Origin: Undaria pinnatifida
Lineage: Eukaryota > Sar > Phaeophyceae > Laminariales > Alariaceae
Reading direction: 5' to 3'
Assembly: GCA_012845835.1 (NCBI GenBank)
Contig: JABAKD010000027.1
Span: 3,613,465-3,677,464 of the forward strand
Length of the DNA: 64,000 nt
The position numbers and the translations under genes are program-made. Positions 1 to 11,000 of this stretch are shown here, piece after piece (the stretch's first letter is position 1; every line of letters begins with the position of its first letter). Below the pieces are notes generated by a model, which searched no databases, was not told where the DNA came from, and saw nothing but the letters and a program-made list of their open reading frames with translations.

Positions 1-333
1 AGTATATTACAAGTACCAACAACGCAGCTTGCAAAGATGAGTATTGACCTGAAATTCGTCGAACTCACGGCTGACTTCCTAAAAATAATTTTTACTCCCT
101 ATAAAATAGGAGCAACTCACGGCTGTAACGTCCTTAAAATATCTTTTATAACAAAATAGGAGCGGACATCCTCGAGACGAGAGCGGACCTCGGCCTCTGA
201 AATCGTCGATTTCATGCACGGTCGAGACTCTTGCCTGATTTTTCACATCTGCGGGGCGCACCATGCTGCTTCTGGTATTTTTTGTGTCCTTAAAGCGGGG
301 AGTTGACTTAATTAAGAAGAGAGGGGGACGACT
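1..333 (+). mobile_element. Remnant of the pogo/Tigger-like element found complete at 21156-22400
   Basis: Bases about 155-225 match 22003-22070 almost exactly (..GGAGCGGACATCCTCGAGAC..). Bases about 238-300 match 22301-22370 (TTTTTCACATCTGCGGGG.., then GGTATTTTTTGTGTCC). The matches lie closer together here, so this is a deletion derivative. Its right end (GGGGACGACT..) is cut by the foldback element. Bases 20-75 also resemble 4200-4290. Confidence 0.55.
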
Positions 334-1183
334 GAACCTCTGTAAAACTTAACCACTTAAAAACGATGATGAGGGCAATAATATAGGAGCATTGCAAGTC
401 ATCCAATACCGAAAAAAATCGCATTTGGATACTGGATATCTCATCGGGGTTCCTGACATAATCTAGGAAATATGTCAGGTTTATTAGTGGGGGAGAATGT
501 GGGGGGGAAACGAGGTTAGAAGGAAATAACTCGAGTAGTAGCATTTATTTGTCGTGCAACATTTTTGGTCTCCTTCCTACTTCCTCACACAACTAATAAT
601 GTGAGGAAGTAGACTAAAAATGTTGCACAACAATCCCACTTCCTCACACAACAAATGTGAGGACGTCTACGATACGACTAAAAATAAATGTTGCGTTGGG
701 CTGCGAAAGCAACTGAGTTAAATCGACACACGACGCGTATGAAAATACGCGGAAGTGTGGTGAGCTAAAGCTTTATTTTTCCCCATCCGCCGGAGGATAA
801 AAAAAAAAAAAAAAAAAGTTGCACAACAAATAAAATGCCACTCGAGCTATTTCCTTCTAAAAAACTCGTTTTTCCTACTTCCTCACGCAACTAATGTGAG
901 GAAGTAGACTAAAAATGTTGCACAACAATCCTACTTCCTCACACACACGTGAGGAAGTAGACTAAAAATGTTGAACGACAAAAAAAATGCTACTCTAACA
1001 AACTCTTTTTTCCACCACCATCTCCCCCACTAAACCTGACATATATCCCAGATCATGTCAGGAACCCTGATGAGATACCCAGTATCCCATGCGACTTCTT
1101 CGATATTGGAGTGACTTGCAATGATCCTTCCTGTACATTGCTCTCCTCATCGTTGTTTTTAGGTGGTTGAGTTTTACAGGTTC
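334..1183. mobile_element. Foldback (long inverted-repeat) element
   Basis: The left arm from 334 (GAACCTCTGTAAAACTTAAC) is repeated in inverse to 1183. The arms match over about 200 bases, including ATTGCAAGTCA, TATCTCATC, GGTTCCTGACAT and ATGTCAGGTTTA segments. The middle holds several copies of CTACTTCCTCACA facing TGTGAGGAAGTAG. No transposase was seen. Confidence 0.65.
588..960. repeat. Short hairpins (CTACTTCCTCACA / TGTGAGGAAGTAG) inside the foldback element
   Basis: Stems of up to 13 bp recur around 577-615, 645-665, 875-910 and 935-960, separated by ACTAAAAATGTTGCACAAC spacers. A lone half is at 1289-1320. An A tract lies at 800-816. Confidence 0.6.
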
Positions 1184-1194
1184 TTGAACGTTGA

Positions 1195-1290
1195 GAAAAT
1201 CCCTTTTTTTTCTTTGCCTGGGAAAGACGGTGAGAATCGAACCAGCGACCTCACTGTTCATAATCTCACATTCTGCCGACGACGCCATTG
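1195..1290 (-). repeat. tRNA-derived SINE fragment
   Basis: On the minus strand a box-A-like TGGCGTCGTCGG is followed 36-38 bases later by a box-B-like GGTTCGATTCTC. The same TGGCGTCGTCG / GTTCRAATC arrangement occurs in the tandem units at 47161-47736. It lies upstream of the PPR start codon. Confidence 0.45.
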
Positions 1291-1369
1291 TGAGGAAGTA
1301 GACTAAAAATGTTGAACAACAAATGCTACTCGAGTTACTTCCTTCTAAACTCGTTTTTTCCACCACAGA

Positions 1370-1630
1370 AAGGGCACGGAGTTTCTAATACATCGAAGGC
1401 GTTCTTATAGCGGGAGGTATAGTATTATTATTGCTAGAGTCGCTGAGCAGCTACAGATACGGCACTGCGCGGTGTAACCAGCAAGCTAAGCTGGAGTTCT
1501 TGCTGTAGGTGCGTCGTACAGCAGTAGCACGGATGCACGTGAGGACGTAGGTCCTACCTTCCTGAGCCAACGAAAAGAAAACCATTGCGGAAACGAGGGG
1601 GCTTCAGATGAGCCTTGGGAAAATATCAGA
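1370..1630 (+). promoter_or_regulatory. Probable promoter and 5' leader region of the PPR gene
   Basis: This is the only unique-looking sequence between the repeats and the ATG at 1631. No confident TATA box or initiator was identified. The assignment is positional. Confidence 0.3.
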
Positions 1631-2020
1631 ATGACTTGTGCCACGTTCGTGGCATCATGCAGCGCAGTCGGCCGTCTCCTCTCTCCGCAGCAGGTTGCCC
1701 GCTTTGGTGCCTCTCGCCCATCTTGTGCTTGGCAGCATCATTGCCATCCGCCACACGGTGTGGATTCACCTCAAGCGAAAGATGTGCCATCCATTGCGCT
1801 AGAGAAGCGGCGCAAACAATACTTTTTCAAGTTGCTCTCCGCGGCTCGCAACCGTGACAAGCGCCTTCTCGCGTCAGTTTTGAAGTCGCTCAACAACGAA
1901 CCGGAGTACGTGCGGATGCAGTCGGACACAACGCACGCGGACCATTTGCGCATTCAAGATGTTCTACTCAAGGCAGCAAGCCGCTGCGGACAGGCGGCCT
2001 TGGCGGACAAGTTTTTTGAG
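1631..2020 (+). CDS. PPR gene exon 1 (start codon, presequence, first half of a PPR motif)
   Basis: ATG at 1631 opens 130 codons ending at ..ALADKFFE, followed by donor GTGCGG in phase 0. Residues 1-60 look like a transit peptide; a helical region with many Lys and Arg follows (EKRRKQYFFKLLSAARN). The last residues are the first helix of a PPR motif, completed only by exon 2. An alternative ATG at 1615 is in another frame and does not reach the PPR motif. Confidence 0.8.
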
Positions 2021-5000
2021 GTGCGGGTTGAGATTACGGGTGTTCTCTTTCTTGCCTCTTCGTGACGTTAAAGCTGTCCAATTTATAGTCTGCGTGCTGT
2101 GATGTGGCTCCCTCCGTTGGTTCCCACTGTTCGTGTACACGTCTTAATCAAATATTCCAAGCTGGTGTTGAGGGTTCCAAGTTGAGGTTTGCAAGCAGCA
2201 GCAGTGTTGGCGTGTCGCCGCCAAAGCCAGGTACCTGGTACATAAAACATCGACAAATCTGGTATAATACCTGTGTGTTGTCTTCACATTAAACCTTTAT
2301 TTCTACCCAAGGACATCAGTACACCCAGAGTCCGTGCTGATTCTTCATCCTGAGAGATACAAATTCTGTGGTCACAGCCTGTAAAACAGATTGAACCAGT
2401 CCACAAATCGGACAACTCCTGAACTCAGTCATTATGTTCTTTACTCACACCCCCTGAGTGCGCATAACTGAGTTATCGTCTTTACCCCACCATCCTTGAA
2501 CGTGCACATAATTTAGTTATGGTCTTTAACTCACCCCCCCGGAGTGTGCACAACTGTGAAACAGAGTAAACCAGTCCACACATCGGACAACTCCTGAACT
2601 CAGCTATGTTCTTGAACTCACACCCCCTGAGTGCGCGTAACTGAGTTAACGTCTTTACCCCATCCTTGACTGTGTATAACTTAGTTATGGCCTTCACCCC
2701 CCCGGAGTGTGCACTGAGTTATCGTCTTTAACTCATCCGCCGGAAGTGTGCATAACTGAGTTATCATCTTCAACTCACCCCCGCGGAGTGCGCATAACTG
2801 AGTTATCGTCTTTACCTCACCACCCCTGAGTGCGTATAACTGAGCTATCGTCTTTAACTCACCCCCGCGGAGTGTGCACAACTGAGTTATCGTCTTCAAC
2901 TCATCCTCCGGAAGTTTGTATGACTGATAATCTTTAACTCATCCCCGCGAAGGGTGCACAACTGAGTTATGCTCTGCAACTCAGTGTGATTCAACTCATT
3001 CATAACTCATCATGTACAAGTGGACTTATGATGCGAAAATGGGAATGTGACTTTTTGTTTCGTTCGAAGGTGCTGCTGTTACACGTGCGGGAAGAAAAAA
3101 CGCCGTGAGTGCACTATGAAAACAAGAACAAAATCATTGTCTGTGGACGGAAAGACGTGCGAAAATTACAATTTATGTGCAACGAAATGAAAAATGGCCA
3201 CACAACGGACGACTAACTCATAAGTTAACTCAGTTATGTTCTTTAACTCACACCCCCTGAGTGCGCATAACTGACTTATCTTCCTTACCTCACCACCCCT
3301 GAGTGTGCATATCTGAGTTGTCGTCTTTCACTCACCATCCCTTAGTGTCTATAACTGAGTTGTGGTTTTTAGCTCACCCGCGCAGATTGTGCACAACTGA
3401 GTTATCGTCTTTAACTCATCCGCCGGAGGTGTGCATAAGTGAGTTGTAGTCTTCAACTCACCCCCGCGGAGTGTGCATAACTGAGTTATCGTCTTTAACT
3501 CACCCCCTGAAAGTGTGCATAACTGAGTTACAATATTTAACTCACAAGCCCTGAGTGTGCACAACTGAGTTAAGTTCGTTAACTCACTGCTGAGTTATGA
3601 CAAAATGAGGTAAGCTGAGTTAACCTGAGTTGAGTTATCGGATGTGTGACAACAGTTGCAATTCGTCAAGGTGAAGCGAGTGAAATGGTAGTGTGCCGGG
3701 TACGAGAACACAACGATACAAGCCAGACCATAAAAAAAGAAAAGAACAAAAGAAGTAAAAGAAAAACAAACGACAGGTATTCTAAATAGTGTGATGCAAT
3801 AAGATCCCGTGGAACCAACAGTGGTGTTACCTGGTACAGTCTAGACTACTCCAGTACCTGGTGTATGTTAATAGTATACCAGCGGGGCTTCGCCGCCCGC
3901 GGCGGGCTGACGCCCGCCTGCGGCTCCGCGCATGACCGTAAGGCAGGTAGTAAACGAAGCGGAGAGGGACCGTAGAACCGACAAATTGCTGCCAGGTACG
4001 TACATACGAGTACCGGGGGGTAGTATGGCAGGACTACTACAGCAGCAGCAGTAATCGCCAAACCACCTCGTACCTCGAACGTACTGCTGCTGTATCATCA
4101 TTTTTAGCGGTCCAAATGTACCTGGACCTCTCTCCTCTGTTTTCCCCTGTATGCGAGTACTCTTATGTATGTATTGCCCACGAGACTCATGAATCACGCA
4201 GCTTGCAACGTTGAATCTAGACCGCTCAACTGTTGGAACTCAGTATCGACCGCTCACCTGGTCGAACTCACTGCTGACGTATTTGAAATATTTTGACAAA
4301 AAGCGAGTACAGCACACCCTGCCAACCGGCCCGGGTACGGTGCAAGCACGCCCGAGGCCTCCTCCGACACAGGCAGGGTCGGGGAGCAATGTGAGGGAGT
4401 TTCGGGCCAAGGGGTGATCCTCATCGCAAGCTAGCACTGCAAAAGCTCAAAACTACGTCAAAGAAAAGCTGAGGAGCCTTCTCCGAGCTGCAGGTGCAGT
4501 TTTGTACATGTATTTACAAGGGGCTTCGCGTATACATGCACATAATGTTAGCCATGTTGTGGTAAATGATGGAGGTAAGACATGATGCCAAGAGTTGTAT
4601 TTTTATGCATTCAGTTGAACAAAATACGGTATTCCAGGCGTAGGGAAGGGGTACAACGAAAAAACATAACTATAGATACTGCTGTATATTAATGTTGAAG
4701 GCATCGCTAAACGCCCCTGAAGCGTTCGTTTCCTTCCGGCCAATGAAGTCCTCGAAGTGAACGTGAAGGTTTTCGTGTTCTTTCAAAATACGTACACGCA
4801 CGGAAAGCAACAAACGAGACGGGCACGGGGAAAAAAGAGCTCTGTAAACATCAGATACTACCTGGAACATACCTGGTATATATCCTTGGAAGATCCAAAA
4901 ACAGAAATCACGGTAATGATGGTTAATGAGGTTTGGCAAAGGGATCAAACGCAACAGGAGCAGGCCCGTAGAGGGCATGACCGGGCCACACATAACTCAT

Positions 5001-8000
5001 CATAAAGCGGGGCAAGGCGTAAGGTTGCAGGGACGAGATGGAAACGCTACACGATGCCTGGTAGGCAAAAGCCCCCAAAACATAGACAGGCAGAAAACGA
5101 CCGTGTAATTTCAACATTCATTGTATTTAGTATTTATCAGGTTTTAATACGTCAGTAGAAAGAAGGCAATGCGAAAAATGTCAGGTGAAGGCAATGCCAA
5201 GTGTACAAAAATTGTAGTAACGCATATAATGAAGAGAATGCCAAGTGTTACAGGCTGAAGGGAATTAACAAATAAAATAATGCGCTGAGAGAAAAGGAGT
5301 GCTACAACAACAGTAGATGCATTTACCGTGCAGCAGCAACGACCTGGCAAGACCCGCAGCAGCGCTCAAGATTCAGTGAAGTACCGACATTCTCTAACGA
5401 TTAAGCGGTACAATCACGTAAAAAAGGGTGTTGTTCCATATGCCGGATACCTGTATACCACTTATATATCTTGCGAACGAATTGACGCTTTTGAATCTTC
5501 CACATAATTATTTTGTGGCGAGCTCAACGAACAAAGCCAACAGATCGAACCCAATATCTCCTCCACAGCATCGAGCAGGCCCGAGGTGTCTCCGCAAGAT
5601 CCCCAAATAAACGAGCCCAATCCGGAACGACCTTGCACAATCCGCAAATTGTAATGTATCGTGCACAAGAAACGACCTGTCAAGACCCACAGCAGCAGCC
5701 CTCAAGATTCAGTGTAAGTACCTACAATCTCCAACGAATTGAGCTGTAAAATTAACGTAGATGAAGGGTGTTTCGCCCCACAATCATATGCCGGATACCT
5801 GTATTCTAATCATATATCTTGCGAAATAATGACCCTCGAATCTTCCGCAGATTATTTGTGGCGAGCTCGACGAACAAAACCAACAGCTCGAACTCAATAT
5901 CGTCTCCAGCATCGAACAGAACGGAGGCGTCTCCGCAAGATCCACCCAAACGAGCCCAGTCCGGAACGACCTGGCACAACCCACAAATTTTATATTTACC
6001 GTGCACTAGAAACGGCCTGGCAAGACCCACAGCAGTGCTCAAGATTGAGCGAAGTACCAACATGTTCTGTATGCCTTCTCTACGCAGAATCCTCCTCCAA
6101 AACCCAGGAAATCTTCCGAACGAAATGGCCCATAAACAGTCGTGAAAAGTCTTCCTCACCAGACAGAAAAGCCTTCCATAAAGTCCGATCTTTTTATGCA
6201 ATAAAATTTGAGTGATAAATAATGGACATAAGGTGGGTTTTCAACCGGCCAAAAACAAAACATACACAGTTGTTCCGTGGGCCGTCTTATCGTGGTGTTG
6301 CTTTTTTTTGCTCTGTCATACGAATGGGAATCAGGTATTTTTCAGAGTATTATACTCTTTTGTTGAGCCAGATTTTGAAATCACGAGTGACCCGCGCCAG
6401 GATGGGCAATCATCCCCCTCCACCGCCAGCTCGTCGCAGAAAGGGCATGGAACGAGGAGCTGTGAGGCTTTTATTATTGTCTCTGAGAGAGCAAAAAAAC
6501 TCCCTCGAAAATACTTGTGGTGCTGTTGTTGATCCGCGGAGACGACTCGGTCCTGCACTCGCTGCTAGAAAACGTATTTGTGGTGCTTGCTGGGCTGTTG
6601 GAGCATGCGATGCTACCTGCTGAGTTTTCGAGATCTGGACTAAAAACCCTGCTATTGTACGGCTCATGCCAGGTCGCTTTTACTGATGACGGTATAAATA
6701 TAATATTTGCGGGTTGTGCCAGGTCGTTCCGAACTGAGCTATTTGAAGGATCTTGCAGAACTGTTAACGGCGAGGGTTAATTCGTTCGCTGGGTCGATTC
6801 GTTCGAAGTTTCGGAAATCTGGAGGAATGACGGCGATTCAAGGGTCTAGAGGAATTATAGCAGCCGTACAATAGCGGGGTTTTTAGTTCAGATCTTGAAA
6901 TCTCAGCAGGTGGCATCGCATGCACCAACAGCCCAGCAAGCACCACAAATATTTTCCTGAGCACCCTCGGTGTCTCGCCATCTGCGCAAGATCCGCCCAG
7001 TTCGAGGTCGACGCGCTCGGCGGCGGCGCACGACCCGAGCGTGCGCGCGCGGGGAATAGGCGGGGCGGAGACTGAGGAACGCGACCCACGAGGAGAGCAG
7101 GCGACAAAACGATCTCTAGGACGCCGAACGGATTTCGAGCGGAATCCGGTCTGAAGCGAAGACAATCTCAAGTGCCTCCGCTCGCATGGGCAGCTAGCGC
7201 GTTATCGTATATATGTCTATATTTATATTTCTGCTGAAAGTGCTCGGTTGGTGCATCCCTGGCATCTCCGGGGGTCCCACTTGGACACCGACTCCGTCCA
7301 TTACTTGCGGAATGGTCCTGCTTTTATTTGATTTCTTGCTCCACGTTATTATTATTTTTGTTCGTTTTTCTAGTTGTTTCTTGACTTTTCAGCTGCTTCC
7401 TTCAAATTTGGTTTTTCCGCCAACACGATTTTGAACTTTTTCGCGATTTTTTTCTTCCTTTTTGTGTACGTAACAAGTTGAGCTTGCTACAGTTTGCTGC
7501 TAATTTATCGTCTGTGCATTACTTGCTGAACGGTCCAGCTTTAGTTTTCTTTGATTTCTTCCTTCCCCATTTTTTTTTGTGTTTGCACTAAGTTTCATCA
7601 TATCAGCTGAGATCGCAGCTTGGCTCATCATCTCAGCTCAGCTCCGCCCAGCACCCCACCGCAGCGCTATAGCTCAGCAGCGCAGCGCCGTGCAGTGCCG
7701 TGCCCTGCGGTGCCCTGCCGTGCGGTGCGGTACTGTGCGGTGTTGTGCGGTCCTGTGCTGTGCCGTGCTGTGCCGTGGTGGTGTGCCGTGCTGAAAGCTT
7801 TGCGGTACTTCGTGCATATGCTACTGTAGTATCATGCCAGGTCCCAGCTGAGCTGGGCTTGGCTCATCAGCTCAGCTCAGCTCAGCAGCGCACCGCAGCG
7901 CTAGCTCAGCAGAGCGCAGCGCCGTGCTTTGCCGTGCTTTGCCGTGCTTTGCCGTGCTGCGTGCTTTGCTGTACTTACTCAGTCGTACATGCCAGTATCA

Positions 8001-11000
8001 TTCGAAGTATCATACCACGTACCGGTACTATTAATACTACACCAGGTTTCTATATATTGCGTTGTTGAATAACACACAATGCACCCCCAGCTCAGGTCAG
8101 CCCGGCTACACATGGCTCGGCAGCGCAGCACAGAGCAGTGCGGTGCCGTGCGGTGCCGTGCCTTGCCCTGCGTTTTGTGGTGCCGTGTCGTGCGGCGCTG
8201 TGCTTTCTTTCGAACATACAGCAGTAGTGTGGTATGATGCAGGTATCGGTATGTACGTGTTGCGTACTCGCCTTTTTGCTTTATTCAGTTGGTTGTCCTT
8301 CTCGGTCCCCATGTCCCCCGCCCCCCGCAAATTTCACATGTACAGCCGATCAAAACGTGACATCAACAAGCACACAGCACAGCGCAGGGCAGTTAGCTCT
8401 GCACAAGCACCTCTTGGCATTATCAATTCGCTATCGCACCAAATAAGCATGGGCCTCTTTGTTCTGCCCCCTGTACATGTTTCAGTTGCATTCTTCCTTG
8501 CGCGAGCGTAGCGGGCAGCGTCAGCCGCCCGCAGGGCGTAGCCCTGTGCTTTCTTTAGAACACACAGAGTACCACCAGGTATTATTAGAAGTACCAGGTA
8601 CCAGGTACCGGTATGTATGTGTGTGTACTTGTCTTTTTGCTAGCGTCATTGATTTTGCCCTCCATCTCGGTCCTCTTCAAGATTTTTTCTTCGCAAATTA
8701 CACCCGTACTGCCGGTCGGTCAGATCTTAACATCGCCAACAAACACAGCACAGGCGGCACAGACAGGGCAATCAACTCCGCACAAGTAGCTCTTGGCATC
8801 ATTAATTGCTAGTTGCACCAAATTACGGGCCTCTTCTTTCCGCCCCTTTCACATTTATTTGAATTTTTAATATTCCTTGCGCAAGCGTAGCGGGCGGCGT
8901 CAGCCGCCCGCGGAGCGGAGCCCTTGTATATGTATATATATTATTCATCCCATTTGTAGTCCTAGCACTACTCTCGCGCTCCCTCCCAGTAGTTACTCAG
9001 ATCCGGGGTCACATAGCGGGCCCTTCTCCCCCCTCCCACGACGGCGGTACGTGCCTTCATTTTTATTACGAGACTAATTCAGCACCTTCATCCCTAGTCG
9101 ACTCGTGTCGAATTGTGCCTACCCACGTTGCTAGGCGCTCTCAGCTGTTGGTTCTCTTTTTTTTTGCATTTTTTCAATTAAATTCAAAATCTCACCACGG
9201 TGGGAATCGAGCACAAGGACCAACACTAGTAGCATCCGAGGGTAACCACTAGACCACCGGGGCGACCGGCGTAAGACGTCCCGGGGTCAGTTTTTGGCCT
9301 GTTTCTATATTTTTTGTTTGCTATTAAATGGGATTGTCGGATCGCCTGCGAAACCCCGACAGCTGTCGAAATCCGTTGTCACAATAGTCCTACGAAAAGT
9401 CTACCCTCTCACAGGGCATCAGCACTCCATCCGAGATAAGCTTGGAAGCTGATTCGCCTCTCGAGTAGGATACTGTCAGGAAGAACGCGCATTGATTGAA
9501 ATGTAATTATTCCTGAGCATATCAAAGTATGCATGAAAAAAAAACGCTAAACGAAAAAGAGTCTAGAAACACGTGGGCGCAGGCACAGCTCCTATACACG
9601 TTTTTTTGCAACGATCTAGCAATGCGATTGGCTTATAGGCAGGACATTCCGGTAATTTCGGCAAATGGAACACGAGCTTTGTAAGGATTTTGTAAGGATA
9701 GACAACTATAATTGGCGGTGATTGCACCGACCTGGGCGCTGCGATTGCAGCGCTGCTGTAGGACGTGCGGAGAGGTGGCCCACGTACACAGCGCACACGC
9801 GAGAGATAGAGACGTGCGCAGCTCAGATGCTCAGATATTCGACACCGCGCTGCGCAGCCGGCGGCGCGCTAGTGTTGTAGTGGTGCATCCCCTCCGTAGT
9901 ATGGTTAGTTGCGTTGTTTTATCTTTCGCTCTGACGACGAGGACCTAGGTGATGAGTAGAACAGTCAGGACCGACGACGTAGTTTGACAAACTTCCGTCT
10001 TTCTACACACGTCATGTACTTGCGTGTGCCTACGCCACAGCAGCAGCACCACCACCACCAGACTACAACACTAGCAAGTAGCAGTTTCGTTTCCGTGGTC
10101 TCGGTCCCTCGCGGCTGCCAGCGGCAGCGGACTGGCGGAGTTCATTCAAAGTCACAAAGCAGCAGCAGCTCTCCTCCGTCTACGTACGTGAAAATCCCAA
10201 AACCCATTATAAAATCAAGCAGTACTACGAACCCTCGCCTGATCTACGAGAGACAGCAGCAGAGTGTGTGTTTGCTTGCGTGTATACCCAATCCACAGAA
10301 GCACCACCACCACCACCACGGCCAGACTACAACACCAGCAAGCAGCAGATTGTTACCCGCGGTCCCGGGCCTTTGCGCCTGGTGCGGTAGCCGATAACCA
10401 CTTCTGCAGACCGAATTCAATCGAAGTCTCACAAGAGCAGCAGCAATTTTCGTGAAAATCTGCAACCCGCTCTAAAACCAAGTTATAACGAACTTTCCCC
10501 CAGGAAAACATCCCGATAATTTAATGCCTGGAAAAATGCTCCCCAGGTATGGGATCGGAGCCTGCATGCAAGAACGAGCGTTGTAGAGGTGTTCTCGAGT
10601 GTACCGACTCGCGCGACCTCGGGCCCGGTGGCATCAGCTCCAAGGACTTCCTAGTGGAAATATCTTGCTGACAGCGGGCTCACGGAGGTGGTGAGGCCCG
10701 ACGGTCGGCGGTACACGCTAAAGCATGGCGATGTGTTGGTGGAGGCAATAGCGGCGGGAATCGAGCCACTCGAGTTCCGCCGCAACGTGGAAAAAAACAT
10801 GCGTTTTGATATTGTGACGCATGACCCGTGACGCGTTGTTCATCATAATTGCCAAGCAGCAACGTGATCAAGCCGTTATTCAGGCCAACGATGCTGTACG
10901 CCGGCAAACAACAAAGCGGCGTGACGCTAGGTCGGTGGCTGTTGCGGGGACCAAGCCGCAGGGAAGTACTGCTGACGGGCACGACTCACGCGAGAGTGCC

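Noticed and set aside
2482-3564. Several 70-codon minus-strand proteins with LRGGELKTITQLC repeats
   Set aside because: They follow the minisatellite period and have no non-repeat coding sequence.
5330-6210. Overlapping open frames of 108-158 codons
   Set aside because: They lie in a tandem satellite, are open on both strands, and do not keep the same frame between units.
7579-8511. Cys/Ala/Val-rich open frames
   Set aside because: They arise from GTGCCGTGC low-complexity DNA and are open in several frames.
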